This document shows, piece by piece, positions 1 through 12,610 of a stretch of 64,000 nt of DNA. The translations under genes and the position numbers were made by a program. The notes under the pieces are model-generated. The model saw only the letters and a program-made list of their open reading frames with translations, did not search any database and was not told the DNA's origin. Within the stretch, counting starts at the first letter, position 1. Each line of letters begins with the position of its first letter. The DNA is taken from assembly GCF_015645465.1 (NCBI RefSeq), contig NZ_JADOEL010000002.1:310001-374000 (forward strand). Direction: 5' to 3'. Origin of the DNA: Herminiimonas contaminans (GTDB lineage Bacteria > Pseudomonadota > Gammaproteobacteria > Burkholderiales > Burkholderiaceae_D).

Positions 1-1916
1 GGGGCTTGCTGGATCTCACCGATGTATTGCAGAACACACCCGGCGTTACCGTCGACTACACCGATAGTGAACGCGTCACCTACTTCTCGCGCGGCTTCCA
101 GATCGACGCCCTGCAAATCGATGGCCTCACCATGAACCAGAGCGGCTCCATCTTCGTGCAGCCAGACACGGCGGTACTGGATAGGGTTGAAGTCTTGCGC
201 GGTGCATCGGGCATGATCCGTGGCTCAGGCAATCCATCTGCCACCGTCAACATGGTGCGCAAACGCCCTACTCATGAATTCCAGGCTTCCGCCGCGTTGA
301 CGCTGGGCTCCTGGGATCGTCGCCGCCTCGAAGCGGACATCTCCGGGCCATTGAATGAAGCAGGCACATTGCGCGGCCGTATAGTCGCAGTCGATGACTC
401 CAAAGATTTCTTCCAGAAAGCACGGCATGAAGACCGCAAGGTGTTCTACGGTGTACTCGAAGCTGACCTCGGTCCGCGCACCACTCTCACCGCCAGCCTG
501 CAACACACCGACCTGAACGCCACCGGCGCGTGGGGTAATCTGCCGGGCAACTTCGACGGCACCCCATTGAATCTGCCGCGTGACATGTATCTGGGCGCAG
601 CATGGAATACCTGGAACCGTTATAACCAGCAGGCACTGACCGAGCTGGTACATCGCTTCGATAACGACTGGACCTTCAAGGCAAGTGCGGCATACACCCG
701 ACTACGCATGAAGGATAACGGCTTCAAGCAAAGCTACTTCACGCGTGCAAGTACTACCAACCCTTATCTCTTTGATGTCACGACATCCATGTACACCGGC
801 GATGCCAGCGACCAGCTCGTATTGGCTACCAGCGCCAACGGACCGTTCACACTGTTCGGCCGTAAACATGAATTAGTCGTCGGCGCTGAATCACTGCGCA
901 ACAAAGCGGTCGCGACCAATGGTGTAGGTAATCAGAACAAACTTGCAGGTGTCGACATCCGTAACTGGGACCCATACACCAGCTATCCTGAGACCTTCCC
1001 GACCATCACAGGCACGGGCGCACCGTCCACGACCAGTCAGCAAGGCATTTATGGAACAGCCCGTCTCTCACTTACCGATCCGCTCACGCTCATCATCGGT
1101 GCACGCGTAAGCTGGTGGGATTACAAGGCACCGCATACGCCAGCCAGCAACTATGAAGTCAACAAGGAAATCACACCTTACGCTGCCCTGACCTACGAAT
1201 TGTCGAAACAACTCAGCGCCTATGCCAGCTACACTGAGATATTCACGCCGCAAGATGCCAAGGATGCCAATGGCAACATCCTGCCCCCAGTCACCGGCCA
1301 GGATTATGAAGCTGGTGTCAAAGGCGAATTCTTTAACGGCCGCCTCAACGCATCGCTGGGTATCTTCCGCATCAACAACAATGGCAAAGCAGTAGAAGAC
1401 AGCAGTTCATACAGCCCGTGCCTGCCTTACTACACCACTGGTTACTGCCGTGTCGCTGGCGGCAAACAGCGTAGCGATGGCTGGGAAATGGAACTGTCGG
1501 GTGAGTTGGCTCCAGGCTGGCAAATGATGGCGGGCTATACGAACACACGCACCAAGTATCTGAAGGATACGGTTGCCAACACCGGACAACCGCTGCGCAG
1601 CATAGATCCGCGGCACCAGTTGCGCGTCTTCACCAGCTACCGCATCGGCGGTGAAACCCAAGGCTGGACCATCGGCGGCGGCGCGCAGATGCAAAGTGAC
1701 TCCTTTGTCCGTTCCGGTGCCATCACCTCGCGCCAGGGTGGTTATGCTGTCTACAACGCCATGGTTGGCTATCGCTTCGACAAGACTTATTCGATACAAA
1801 TGAACGTGAACAACGTATTTGATAAGGTCTACTACAAGAAATATGGACCTACCGGTATCAGCTATTACTACGGCGACCCGCGTAATGTGATGGTGACTTT
1901 GCGGGCTAATTTCTAG
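1..1916 (+). CDS. TonB-dependent siderophore receptor (5' end outside window)
   Basis: Outer-membrane receptor that imports ferric siderophores using energy from TonB-ExbBD. The open frame runs in from before base 1, so the signal peptide, TonB box and start of the plug are missing. What remains begins inside the plug: the DRVEVLRGASGMIRGSG stretch followed by NPSATVNMVRKRP is the hallmark of the siderophore-receptor subfamily and is most like FhuE/FpvA-type receptors for hydroxamate siderophores. The rest is a long series of aromatic, amphipathic beta strands, with the usual ITPYAALTYEL and GQDYEAGVKGEF strands of the barrel, and the protein ends in a terminal Phe as expected for BAM-dependent assembly. 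A strong terminator follows. The family call is secure; the siderophore cannot be named. No iron regulator or partner gene is visible downstream. Confidence 0.9.
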   Translation, partial: GLLDLTDVLQNTPGVTVDYTDSERVTYFSRGFQIDALQIDGLTMNQSGSIFVQPDTAVLDRVEVLRGASGMIRGSGNPSATVNMVRKRPTHEFQASAALTLGSWDRRRLEADISGPLNEAGTLRGRIVAVDDSKDFFQKARHEDRKVFYGVLEADLGPRTTLTASLQHTDLNATGAWGNLPGNFDGTPLNLPRDMYLGAAWNTWNRYNQQALTELVHRFDNDWTFKASAAYTRLRMKDNGFKQSYFTRASTTNPYLFDVTTSMYTGDASDQLVLATSANGPFTLFGRKHELVVGAESLRNKAVATNGVGNQNKLAGVDIRNWDPYTSYPETFPTITGTGAPSTTSQQGIYGTARLSLTDPLTLIIGARVSWWDYKAPHTPASNYEVNKEITPYAALTYELSKQLSAYASYTEIFTPQDAKDANGNILPPVTGQDYEAGVKGEFFNGRLNASLGIFRINNNGKAVEDSSSYSPCLPYYTTGYCRVAGGKQRSDGWEMELSGELAPGWQMMAGYTNTRTKYLKDTVANTGQPLRSIDPRHQLRVFTSYRIGGETQGWTIGGGAQMQSDSFVRSGAITSRQGGYAVYNAMVGYRFDKTYSIQMNVNNVFDKVYYKKYGPTGISYYYGDPRNVMVTLRANF

Positions 1917-1943
1917 TAATTGGCCGGTAGAACCTAAGATGAA

Positions 1944-1968
1944 AAGCCCGCATGTGCGGGCTTTTTAT
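1944..1968 (+). terminator. Rho-independent terminator after the siderophore receptor
   Basis: A GC-rich stem (AAGCCCGCA / TGCGGGCTT) with a very short loop is followed by a T run, 28 bases after the receptor stop codon. Confidence 0.85.
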
Positions 1969-1976
1969 TAGAAGCT

Positions 1977-2106
1977 GGGATTCGCCTACATCCTGCAGGC
2001 CGCGCTTGCGCTTGCAAGCGCAAGCCTTCGAATCCCACGCGCAGGCCAAACTATTGGCCTGCTCCTCTCCGCCCAATAAAAAAGCCCGCTTGCGCGGGCT
2101 TTTTTA
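1977..2106. repeat. Quasi-palindrome: inverted partial copy of the tRNA-Ser 3' end
   Basis: Reading the plus strand toward the terminator at 2078-2106, the left side holds TTCGAATCCCAC (2027-2038), then CCTCTCCGCC (2064-2073), then CAATAAAAAAGCCCGC (2074-2089). Reading the minus strand from the real tRNA-Ser toward the same terminator gives the same three blocks in the same order: T-arm, acceptor end, leader into the terminator. The left copy has an extra 25 bases between blocks one and two (itself a CAGGCCA/TGGCCTG hairpin) and lacks 6 bases between blocks two and three. A further GGGATTCG at 1978-1985 pairs with CGAATCCC at 2029-2036, and a perfect 22-base palindrome lies at 2004-2025. No gene is seen here. 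Confidence 0.75.
2078..2106 (-). terminator. Rho-independent terminator after tRNA-Ser
   Basis: AAAAAAGCCCGC / GCGGGCTTTTTT stem with a 4-base loop, a few bases past the CCA end of tRNA-Ser on the minus strand. It is symmetrical and could also stop plus-strand transcripts. Confidence 0.85.
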
Positions 2107-2114
2107 TTGAATCT

Positions 2115-2205
<91 letters not shown>

Positions 2206-2247
2206 TGGATACTGCCTTCACGATGGTCGAATACCGCGAAGCAAAAA

Positions 2248-2253
2248 ATTATA
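2248..2253 (-). promoter_or_regulatory. -10 box of the tRNA-Ser promoter
   Basis: The minus strand reads TATAAT here, about 43 bases upstream of the mature tRNA 5' end. The matching -35 (TTTCCC at 17-base spacing) is poor, so only the -10 element is claimed. Confidence 0.5.
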
Positions 2254-2468
2254 TCAGAGTCTTGCGCGACGGGAAACCTTCTCTTCACTTTGTTGACGCT
2301 GTACGCAAAAAATATCTGATCCATGCACAACAACTCCACGCATCCTCAGTCCATTTAGTTATTAAATAAATAATATTTCCTATCATCATCTTGTCATAAT
2401 TGGCCAGTAACATTCGGCAGAGATCAATCCGCTCAGCATATGCAGCTACTAAGCCAAGAGTCATTTAG

Positions 2469-4454
2469 ATGTTCTTTTCCCCTGTACAGACCAGCAAGAC
2501 ACGAAGGTATCCGCTAGCCGATAAAGCATGGGCGCTGTCAGCCATTTCTATGCCCCAGCCCTTACGGTTCAAGACCAAGGAGGCTCATTTGTCATCCGTC
2601 GCCCAAAACAATGCGCAGTATGAAGACACGGATCAAGCTGCGGATCATCTCGTACAACGCTTGAAGGAAGTCATCGAATATCGCCAGCTGACTCCGCTGT
2701 TCCAACCTATCATCCGCATGCAAAGCGGTGAGATCATCGGCTACGAAGGCTTGATACGCGGCCCGTCTGATAGTCCGCTGCACTCCCCTTTGAATTTGTT
2801 CAAAGTCGCACGTGCCTGCAATCTCAGCGTCGAAGTCGAGCACTTGTGCCGTCGCATTACGCTGGAAAAATTTGCGGAGCTGCGTCTGCCGGGAAAGTTG
2901 TTTCTCAACGTCAGCCCTGAATGCCTGATCCAGCCTGACGTCAAACATGGTGAAACCCTCGGTTATATCCATGAAGTCGGCATCAATCCGGAACGCGTGA
3001 TTATCGAGCTGACCGAGAGTCAGCCGACTTACGATTACGATTTGCTGCGCGAAGCCGTGACACATTACCGTGCGATGGGCTTCCGCATCGCGATCGACGA
3101 TCTGGGTGAAGGCTTTTCCAGCTTGCGTCTGTGGTCCGAGCTGCGGCCGGAGTATGTGAAGATCGATATGCACTTCGTGCAAGGCATTAACCTTGATCCG
3201 ATCAAGCTGCAATTTGTACGCTCTATCCAGGAGATCGCCGAGAAGTCCGGCACCATCGTGATTGCCGAAGGTATAGAAACCGATGCCGAGTTGCTGATGA
3301 TCCGCGATCTCGGCGTGGTGTATGGCCAGGGCTATAAGATCGCGCGCCCACACGCGAATCCGGCAACCACCCTCTCCATCGATTTACGCAATCTGCTGCG
3401 CCACAATGGCGTCGCCGTGTATCCGCATGAAAACGGTCGTGGTCACAAGATGTTGACGGCGATGAAGTTGTTGCGCAGCGTGAAAGCCGTCGCACCGGAA
3501 GTACACAACAATCGCATTTATGAAATGTTCAACAACGATCCGACGCTGGAAGTCATACCTGTCGTATCGAACGGCATCCCGGTCGGACTGATTACACGTG
3601 CAAATCTGATCGACCGCTTCGCCCGCCCTTACCTGCGCGAGCTGCATGGCAAGAAGTCGTGCACCCTGTTCATGGATGCCAATCCACTGATCACAGACAA
3701 GAACACCGCCTTGCATGCTTTGAGTCAGATCATTGTCGATGCTGATCGCCACCATTTGTTTAACGGCTTCATCATCACTGACAACGGTCAGTACATGGGC
3801 ATGGGTAATGCACATGATTTGATGCGCGAGATTACGCAGATGCAGATCAATGCTGCGCGCTATGCAAATCCGTTGACGCTGTTGCCGGGCAACGTCCCGA
3901 TTGATGAACACATAGACCGCTTACTGGAAAACGGCACGCGCTTCTGCGCCTGCTACATCGATCTGGATCACTTCAAACCGTATAACGATGTCTACGGTTA
4001 TCGCAAAGGCGATGACATGTTGCGTCTGACCGGCAAGATACTGAGCGGCCATTGTGATCCGCAAAAGGATTTCGTTGGTCACATCGGTGGCGATGATTTC
4101 ATCATCCTGTTCCAGAGTGAAGACTGGGAACAACGCTGCCGCGCCATCATCGACGCCTTCGTCGCAGCCGTCCCTGATTTCTATTGCACCGAAGATCGCA
4201 AGCGTGGTGGCTACATCAGCGAAGACCGCCGCGGCAAACAAGTCTTCCATACCCTGGCCACCATCTCACTCGGGCTGGTGAAAGTCGAACCCGGTCACTA
4301 TGGTTCGCATCACCAGATCGCAGCGGCGACTGCTGATGCGAAAAAACAGGCGAAAAAAATCCCTGGTAACAGCCTGTTTATAGACCGTCGCCAGGGACCT
4401 TATGCGATGGAGAAGCAGAACGACGACGACGCAGCGCAGGAGCTCGTCGCCTGA
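2469..4454 (+). CDS. EAL-CBS-GGDEF cyclic-di-GMP turnover protein
   Basis: A 661-residue soluble protein predicted to make or break cyclic-di-GMP. Domain order is an EAL phosphodiesterase (about 65-305), a pair of CBS repeats (about 325-455) that usually bind adenine nucleotides, and a GGDEF cyclase domain (about 490-645). The EAL domain keeps its catalytic set: EGLIRG (93-98), NVSPE (147-151), ELTES (180-184), IDDLGEG (209-215), KID (231-233), EGIET (267-271) and GQGY. The cyclase signature is GGDDF (540-544) rather than GGDEF or GGEEF, so cyclase activity is less certain than phosphodiesterase activity. No membrane segment or separate sensory domain is seen. The first about 27 residues are unlike the family and a later ATG near 2550 is possible; upstream Shine-Dalgarno signals are weak. 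The stop codon is 7 bases from that of the convergent serS. Confidence 0.9.
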   Translation: MFFSPVQTSKTRRYPLADKAWALSAISMPQPLRFKTKEAHLSSVAQNNAQYEDTDQAADHLVQRLKEVIEYRQLTPLFQPIIRMQSGEIIGYEGLIRGPSDSPLHSPLNLFKVARACNLSVEVEHLCRRITLEKFAELRLPGKLFLNVSPECLIQPDVKHGETLGYIHEVGINPERVIIELTESQPTYDYDLLREAVTHYRAMGFRIAIDDLGEGFSSLRLWSELRPEYVKIDMHFVQGINLDPIKLQFVRSIQEIAEKSGTIVIAEGIETDAELLMIRDLGVVYGQGYKIARPHANPATTLSIDLRNLLRHNGVAVYPHENGRGHKMLTAMKLLRSVKAVAPEVHNNRIYEMFNNDPTLEVIPVVSNGIPVGLITRANLIDRFARPYLRELHGKKSCTLFMDANPLITDKNTALHALSQIIVDADRHHLFNGFIITDNGQYMGMGNAHDLMREITQMQINAARYANPLTLLPGNVPIDEHIDRLLENGTRFCACYIDLDHFKPYNDVYGYRKGDDMLRLTGKILSGHCDPQKDFVGHIGGDDFIILFQSEDWEQRCRAIIDAFVAAVPDFYCTEDRKRGGYISEDRRGKQVFHTLATISLGLVKVEPGHYGSHHQIAAATADAKKQAKKIPGNSLFIDRRQGPYAMEKQNDDDAAQELVA

Positions 4455-4461
4455 CCTAGCT

Positions 4462-5766
<1,305 letters not shown>

Positions 5767-5904
5767 CTAAAAGATGAGATAAGTAGAGATTGTACCAAGC
5801 CGCAAGCCAATTCCAACGCGGCCGGAAAAATTCATCGCTAGCCGGCTCCCAGCAGCCGGCCTGCGTTACCATTGCCGTACTTTACGAACTCAGCCAGCAG
5901 AATC

Positions 5905-6108
5905 ATGGAAGATCCAAACACACCGCGTCCGGTTTCCCTCACCGTCCTGATCATCGGACTGGTCATAGCCCTCGCCCTGGCGATCTGGGGCGGCTTGCAG
6001 TTCCTGAATTCCGGTCATAGCCTCGGCTATGGCGTGGTTGCAGGTGTCAGCATCGGTGCCGCATATGCCTTCCTGAAGCAAATCCGGATACGGCGTAACG
6101 AAGGCTGA
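5905..6108 (+). CDS. Small single- or two-pass membrane protein, unknown function
   Basis: Not recognised. About 67 residues if it starts at the ATG at 5905, after an AGCAG sequence; an in-frame alternative start lies at 5872. The protein begins MEDPNTPRPVSL, has a strong hydrophobic helix (VLIIGLVIALALAIWGGLQF), a Gly/Ala-rich second hydrophobic segment (YGVVAGVSIGAAYAFL) and a basic tail (KQIRIRRNEG), consistent with an inner-membrane protein with a positive cytoplasmic end. It lies alone between the divergent serS and the convergent rarA, in the opposite direction to both. It is probably real because of the membrane pattern, but no role can be given. Confidence 0.6.
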   Translation: MEDPNTPRPVSLTVLIIGLVIALALAIWGGLQFLNSGHSLGYGVVAGVSIGAAYAFLKQIRIRRNEG

Positions 6109-6138
6109 CAGCTGCAATCCAGCTTTAACCGGGGGGTA

Positions 6139-7440
6139 TTACTCCCCGGCCTCTTCATCCCACTTTTTCAGCAGGGCCAGCTTTTCAGCGATCTTGATCT
6201 CCAGACCGCGCGGCACGGGCTGATACCAGCCCGGCTCTTCCAGGTCATCAGGCAGATAAGTTTCGCCAGCCGCATAAGCATTCGGTTCGTCATGCGCATA
6301 TCTGTACTCGTGGCCGTAGCCCAGTTCTTTCATGAGCTTGGTCGGGGCATTGCGCAGGTGCACCGGAACCTCACGGCTTTTGTCCTGCTTCACGAAGGCA
6401 CGCGCCTGGTTGTACGCGTTGTAACCTGCGTTGCTTTTGGCCGCGACAGCGAGATAGATGACCGCCTGACCCAGGGCCAACTCCCCTTCCGGGCTACCGA
6501 GTCGCTCGTAGGTCAACGCTGCATCATTGGCGATCTGCATCGCCCTGGGATCGGCCAGACCTATATCCTCCCACGCCATGCGCACTATCCGTCGTGACAA
6601 GTAGCGGGGATCGGCACCGCCGTCCAGCATGCGCGTCAACCAGTAAAGTGCAGCATCCGGATGGGAGCCGCGTACAGACTTATGCAAGGCTGAAATCTGG
6701 TCATAGAAATTGTCGCCACCTTTATCGAAACGCCTGGAATTCAGGGTTAAGGCATTTTGCAAAAACTCGGCTGTGACTATCTTGGTACCGGTCGTGTTGG
6801 CAGCCGTATTCGTCTGCTCCAGCAGATTCAGGAACCGGCGCGCATCACCATCGGCATAACCTATGATGGTGTCCGTCGCCTGCTCGTCAAACTGCAGCTC
6901 ACCCAGTGCTTGCTTCTGCGCGCGTTGCAGCAGTTGCTTTAACTCTTCATCGGTCAGCGACTTCAGCACATAGACCTGCGCCCGTGACAGCAGCGCCGAA
7001 TTCACTTCAAACGAAGGATTTTCAGTGGTGGCACCGATGAAGGTGACCAGGCCGCTTTCTGCATACGGCAGCAGCGCATCTTGTTGCGACTTATTGAATC
7101 GGTGTATCTCATCCACGAACAGGATGGTGTGCTTGCCCATCGCCAGATTTTGCTCGGCCTGCTCCATCGCCGCGCGTATGTCTTTCACGCCGGAGAACAC
7201 TGCGGACAAAGCGATGAACTCACACTCAAAGGCACTTGCAGTGAGTCGTGCCAGCGTCGTCTTGCCTACACCGGGCGGCCCCCAGAAGATCATGGAATGC
7301 GGCTTGCCCGACTGGAAAGCCAATCGCAAAGGCTTGCCCTCACCCAGCAAATGCGACTGTCCGACGACCTCGTCCAGGGTCTTGGGGCGCAGTGCTTCCG
7401 CTAGCGGCGCAGCGGGCTCGCGTGCAAACAAATCAGACAT
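6139..7440 (-). CDS. rarA: Replication-associated recombination protein A (RarA/MgsA AAA+ ATPase)
   Basis: AAA+ ATPase related to clamp-loader subunits and RuvB that acts at stalled replication forks. Visible motifs are Walker A (GPPGVGKTTLA), Walker B (ILFVDEIHRF), sensor 1 (IGATTENPSF) and an arginine finger region (LLSRAQVY), followed by the C-terminal tetramerisation half with WEDIGLADPRA and the PVHLRNAPTKLMK block typical of RarA. The chosen start gives MSDLFAREP, with GGAG 9 bases upstream; a GTG five codons earlier is possible. It sits downstream of lolA and ftsK on the same strand, an arrangement also found in gammaproteobacteria, but a terminator-like hairpin separates it from lolA. 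Confidence 0.97.
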   Translation of the reverse strand: MSDLFAREPAAPLAEALRPKTLDEVVGQSHLLGEGKPLRLAFQSGKPHSMIFWGPPGVGKTTLARLTASAFECEFIALSAVFSGVKDIRAAMEQAEQNLAMGKHTILFVDEIHRFNKSQQDALLPYAESGLVTFIGATTENPSFEVNSALLSRAQVYVLKSLTDEELKQLLQRAQKQALGELQFDEQATDTIIGYADGDARRFLNLLEQTNTAANTTGTKIVTAEFLQNALTLNSRRFDKGGDNFYDQISALHKSVRGSHPDAALYWLTRMLDGGADPRYLSRRIVRMAWEDIGLADPRAMQIANDAALTYERLGSPEGELALGQAVIYLAVAAKSNAGYNAYNQARAFVKQDKSREVPVHLRNAPTKLMKELGYGHEYRYAHDEPNAYAAGETYLPDDLEEPGWYQPVPRGLEIKIAEKLALLKKWDEEAGE

Positions 7441-7525
7441 GTTGTACATCTCCACAAATCAACGCATGTGGTTCGGCAAGAGGGATGGAACGCATGTAGC
7501 CTGATTTCAAAAAATAGTCGTAAGA

Positions 7526-7563
7526 ATGAAATCGACGCCAGTCGAATATTTCAACTGGCGTCG
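7526..7563 (-). terminator. Terminator-like hairpin after lolA
   Basis: A perfect 10-base stem CGACGCCAGT / ACTGGCGTCG (7533-7542 with 7554-7563) followed on the minus strand by a T-rich stretch. It lies between lolA and rarA and would reduce readthrough into rarA. Confidence 0.65.
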
Positions 7564-7605
7564 CGATTATTTTACAGGGCTGCCGTCACCGGCAGCATTG
7601 AGCAA

Positions 7606-8274
7606 TTACTGAAAAACGTCAGCGCCTTTAGGCACCACGAATTTGAACTGATTCGCTGGCATAGGCGGATTCTTTTCAAACTTGGTAAAGGTCAGCAACG
7701 ATACCTGGCCAAAGGAATCACGCAACTCCATCGCTTCCGGCACGCCGTTACGCAAACCGATGCCGATATGGTCGAAAGTCGTGTCCTTGGCCTTAGGTGT
7801 GGCCTCCAGCCACTCCAGTCCATTCTTGCTGCCCGCTTCTTTCAGTGTGAAGTTTTTTTCCAGGTCGTTGCTGCCAAACAGGATGGCAGCAGGTGAGGAA
7901 CCGAGCGCATCGCCCAGCTTCTTGATTGTGACCTGGTTCAAATCTTTATCGTAGATGTAGAGCTTGTCGCCATCAGCCTGCAGCAATTGCTCGTAGGGTT
8001 TTTGGTAGATCCAGATGAATTTGCCGGGACGTGCAAAGGTGAAGGTGCCGGTCGATTTATTCGAGACCTTGCTGACACCACTTTCCACTTTTACCAGTTG
8101 CTGCGTGAACTCACCGCGCGCCGCCTGGGTGGACGAGACGAAGGACTTGAACTGTTCAAGCGCAGCTGCGTGCGCAAAGCGCGGCACAGCCAAAGCGGCG
8201 CCCACCAGCAAGGCACTGACCAGCAAAGTACGTGGCGCAAATAATTTTGTAACAAGAGATTGCGATTGCTTCAT
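7606..8274 (-). CDS. lolA: Outer-membrane lipoprotein carrier protein LolA
   Basis: Periplasmic chaperone that takes lipoproteins released by LolCDE and hands them to LolB. The 222-residue protein starts with a long, basic, hydrophobic signal peptide ending near AHA-AALEQF. The mature part has the LolA pattern: [52 protein letters not shown], then the aromatic-poor beta barrel half. It is 8 bases downstream of ftsK, so the two are probably co-transcribed. Confidence 0.97.
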   Translation of the reverse strand: MKQSQSLVTKLFAPRTLLVSALLVGAALAVPRFAHAAALEQFKSFVSSTQAARGEFTQQLVKVESGVSKVSNKSTGTFTFARPGKFIWIYQKPYEQLLQADGDKLYIYDKDLNQVTIKKLGDALGSSPAAILFGSNDLEKNFTLKEAGSKNGLEWLEATPKAKDTTFDHIGIGLRNGVPEAMELRDSFGQVSLLTFTKFEKNPPMPANQFKFVVPKGADVFQ

Positions 8275-8282
8275 ACCATCCT

Positions 8283-10616
8283 TTATTCAGCAGTATTTCC
8301 AGCCGGCACCAGGATTTCGCGGTTACCGTTGGATTGCATGGTGGAGACCAGACCGCTTTGCTCCATCTGCTCCAGCAGACGCGCAGCACGGTTATAGCCT
8401 ATGCGCAAATGGCGCTGCACCAGCGAGATGGATGCACGGCGGTTCTTCAATACGATCGCCACCGCCTGGTCATACAAGGCATCCGCTTCGCCACCGGCTC
8501 CACCTTCGGCACCGAGTGACAAGTCGCCGTCTTCAGCAACGCCCCCTTCTAAGATGCCTTCGATATAGTTTGGTTCACCCTGCGCTTTCAGGTGATCAAC
8601 CACGCGGTGTACTTCATCGTCGGAAACAAAAGCGCCATGCACACGTACCGGCAAGCCGGTGCCTGGCGGCATGTACAACATATCACCCATACCCAGCAGT
8701 GCTTCCGCACCCATTTGGTCGAGGATGGTACGCGAGTCGATTTTGCTGCTGACCTGGAACGCGATACGGGTCGGGATATTCGCCTTGATCAGACCGGTGA
8801 TGACGTCTACCGACGGACGCTGCGTAGCCAGGATCAGGTGGATACCGGCGGCACGCGCTTTTTGCGCGATACGTGCGATCAGTTCTTCAACCTTTTTACC
8901 AACCACCATCATCAGATCTGCCAACTCGTCGATGATGATGACGATGGTAGGCAGTTTTTCCAGTGGTTCCGGTGCGTCCGGTGTCAGGCTGAACGGATTC
9001 GGAATTTTTTGTTCGTTCTTTTCGGCTTCAGCAATCTTGGTGTTGTAACCAGCGAGGTTACGCACACCGAGCTTGCTCATCAGCTTATAGCGGCGTTCCA
9101 TCTCGTTGACGCCCCAGTTCAGCGCATGGCCAGCCTGGCGCATGTCGGTAACGACAGGTGCCAACAGATGCGGGATGCCTTCGTATATCGACAGCTCCAG
9201 CATCTTCGGATCGATCAGGATCAGGCGCACCTGGTTAGGATCGGATTTGTACAGCAGCGAGAGGATGGTCGCGTTAATACCGACCGATTTACCAGAACCA
9301 GTCGTACCCGCTACCAGCAAGTGCGGCATCTTGGCCAGATCGGCGACCACTGGATTACCGGCGATATCCTTGCCCAGCGCGACGGTCAGGCTGGACGAAC
9401 TATCGTTGTAGACCTTGGAGCTGACGATCTCGGTCAGGCGCACGATCTGACGCTTAGGATTCGGCAGCTCAAGTGCCATGTAATTTTTACCCGGAATGGT
9501 TTCCACCACGCGGATAGAAGTCAGTGACAAGGAGCGCGCGAGGTCACGTGCGAGACCGACGATCTGGCTGCCTTTGACGCCGGTGGCCGGTTCGATTTCA
9601 TAACGCGTGACGACTGGCCCCGGATAAGCAGCAACGACTTTCACCGAGATGCCGAAGTCTGAGAGTTTTTTCTCGATCAGGCGGCTGGTGAATTCCAGGG
9701 TTTCTATGCTGACAGTTTCCTGCGATTGCGGCGCTTCATCCAGCAAAGACAGCGGCGGCAGATTGGTATCCGGCAAATCGTTGAACAGCGAGACCTGACG
9801 TTCTTTTTCCACGCGTTCGGATTTCGGCACAGCGATGATTTGTGGCTCGATGCGGATAGGTGGCGCGTCGACGATCTTCGCACGTTCATTGACGACGACT
9901 TCTTCACGCTTGACGGCTGCAACCACACCGACCTTGCGGTCTTCACGTGCACCGTACAGGTTACGGATAGCCTGGAAAGACAACTCTATGGTTTCGCCTA
10001 TGCGCTCTGCGACGCCGAGCCATGAAACATGGAAGAACAGGCTGAAACCGAGGCCGAACACCAGCAAGAGCAACAAGGTCGCCCCCATGAAACCAAAGGT
10101 ATTTTGCGCCGCGCTACCGATCAATTCACCCAGCACACCGCCCGGCGAGCGCGGCAATGCAGCCTTGAGCGAGTGCATGCGCAGGTATTCCAGCGCCACG
10201 CTGCCTGTCATCAGCAGGAAAAAACCGATGCCACGGATCAGGCCTTCCTGATGGTGTTCAGGTTCGGGTTCTTTTTTCAGCAAGAAGCGCTGCGACAGGC
10301 GGCGATAACCGACCCACACATGGCGCAGCAGGAAGATGCAAATCCACCACGCGGACAAACCGAAGATGAAGAGCAGCAAATCGGCCATCCACGCACCGAC
10401 GCGGCCGCCGACGTTATTCAATTTTGCGACAACATTCGCGTGCGACCACCCCGGGTCAACCGGCGAATACGTCAGGAAAATCAGGATCAGGTACAGGGTC
10501 AGGGCAGCAAGTATCAACCAGCGTGCTTCGGACAGAAGCCGCACTAGTCTGCCCGGTAATGGAGGGGCTTTTGTGGCGTCGGTCTTGCGAGTGTAGGCTT
10601 GGCTTGTTTTAGTCAT
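8283..10616 (-). CDS. ftsK: DNA translocase FtsK
   Basis: Septum-located pump that clears chromosomal DNA and activates XerCD at dif. With the start at [11 protein letters not shown] (10616) the protein has 777 residues, a compact FtsK. The N-terminus has four membrane helices (about 30-200), then a short linker rich in acidic and Pro residues, then the alpha/beta motor with Walker A ([13 protein letters not shown], about residue 440) and Walker B ([14 protein letters not shown]), and the gamma winged-helix domain at the end ([19 protein letters not shown]) that reads KOPS sites. An upstream in-frame ATG adds 26 residues with no family similarity. It lies immediately upstream of lolA. Confidence 0.97.
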   Translation of the reverse strand: MTKTSQAYTRKTDATKAPPLPGRLVRLLSEARWLILAALTLYLILIFLTYSPVDPGWSHANVVAKLNNVGGRVGAWMADLLLFIFGLSAWWICIFLLRHVWVGYRRLSQRFLLKKEPEPEHHQEGLIRGIGFFLLMTGSVALEYLRMHSLKAALPRSPGGVLGELIGSAAQNTFGFMGATLLLLLVFGLGFSLFFHVSWLGVAERIGETIELSFQAIRNLYGAREDRKVGVVAAVKREEVVVNERAKIVDAPPIRIEPQIIAVPKSERVEKERQVSLFNDLPDTNLPPLSLLDEAPQSQETVSIETLEFTSRLIEKKLSDFGISVKVVAAYPGPVVTRYEIEPATGVKGSQIVGLARDLARSLSLTSIRVVETIPGKNYMALELPNPKRQIVRLTEIVSSKVYNDSSSSLTVALGKDIAGNPVVADLAKMPHLLVAGTTGSGKSVGINATILSLLYKSDPNQVRLILIDPKMLELSIYEGIPHLLAPVVTDMRQAGHALNWGVNEMERRYKLMSKLGVRNLAGYNTKIAEAEKNEQKIPNPFSLTPDAPEPLEKLPTIVIIIDELADLMMVVGKKVEELIARIAQKARAAGIHLILATQRPSVDVITGLIKANIPTRIAFQVSSKIDSRTILDQMGAEALLGMGDMLYMPPGTGLPVRVHGAFVSDDEVHRVVDHLKAQGEPNYIEGILEGGVAEDGDLSLGAEGGAGGEADALYDQAVAIVLKNRRASISLVQRHLRIGYNRAARLLEQMEQSGLVSTMQSNGNREILVPAGNTAE

Positions 10617-10720
10617 AAATCCAGACGCGGTAGCGTCAATAATCAACATGCACGACTGCCGCGGGTAACGCGGCAAACGGCGTAAATACTGCAAAAAGCA
10701 CAGAATAAAAGCTCAGGTAA

Positions 10721-11866
<1,146 letters not shown>

Positions 11867-11878
11867 GCAGTAGTTCAG

Positions 11879-11913
11879 CGCATGCCGGTCTGAGTGCCGG
11901 CATGCGACGCCTT
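11879..11913 (+). terminator. Terminator after trxB
   Basis: Ten-base perfect stem CGCATGCCGG / CCGGCATGCG with an 8-base loop starting 12 bases past the trxB stop. The following tract has only scattered T residues. Confidence 0.6.
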
Positions 11914-11961
11914 ATTCAGTATTTAGTTTGCTTCCGCCTCTAGCCATTTGGACGTACCACC

Positions 11962-12603
11962 ATGCCTGCTTCTATCAAGGATTTTGCCGCACTCAAATCT
12001 TTGCACAAGGATTTGAAGAAGCAGGAAGAAGCGCGCAAGATTGCCGAGGCAGAACGCTTGCAAGCGGAAAAAACCGCCGCGCTGGAAGCCGACCTGTTTC
12101 GCCGCAGCATAGGCGATGTCGCTCCCCTCAACCCCTCCAATAAACTCCACACCAGCAGCCCACGCCCGCTGCCTATCGCCCGCCAGCGCCTGGCCGACGA
12201 AGAAGCAGCCCTGCGCGAATCCATGTCGGATGACTTCACCGTCGAAACCCTGCTCGATACCGATGAAGCACTCAGCTATGCCCGCAACGGCATAGGACCG
12301 GACGTGATACGCAAGCTACGTCGCGGCCACTGGGTCATCCAGAGTCAGCTCGACCTGCATGGCTTGCGTACCGATGAGGCGCGTGAGGCATTGGGTGAGT
12401 ATCTGCGTGGCGCGGTGAAACGCGGCTTGCGCTGCGTACGCGTCATCCACGGCAAAGGACTGGGCTCGATCAATAAAGAGCCAGTTTTGAAAAACAAGGT
12501 AAGGAATTGGCTGACGCAGAAAGACGAAGTCATCGCCTTTTGCCAGGCCAAGGCGGCCGACGGTGGCGCCGGTGCCTTGATCGTACTGCTCAGGGCAAGC
12601 TAA
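11962..12603 (+). CDS. Smr-domain protein (putative endonuclease)
   Basis: Small MutS-related domain protein, 213 residues. The N-terminal third is a charged coiled coil (KSLHKDLKKQEEARKIAEAE). The C-terminal half is an Smr domain: the family motif LDLHG is present as QLDLHGLRTDEAREAL, and the second hallmark HGKG appears in RVIHGKGLGS. Smr domains of this type cut DNA or RNA, often at branched structures or stalled ribosomes. The YdaL/SmrA-like arrangement with a free-standing domain is common in proteobacteria. The biological target is unknown. It stands alone between trxB and the convergent glnB. Confidence 0.9.
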   Translation: MPASIKDFAALKSLHKDLKKQEEARKIAEAERLQAEKTAALEADLFRRSIGDVAPLNPSNKLHTSSPRPLPIARQRLADEEAALRESMSDDFTVETLLDTDEALSYARNGIGPDVIRKLRRGHWVIQSQLDLHGLRTDEAREALGEYLRGAVKRGLRCVRVIHGKGLGSINKEPVLKNKVRNWLTQKDEVIAFCQAKAADGGAGALIVLLRAS

Positions 12604-12610
12604 AACCAGC

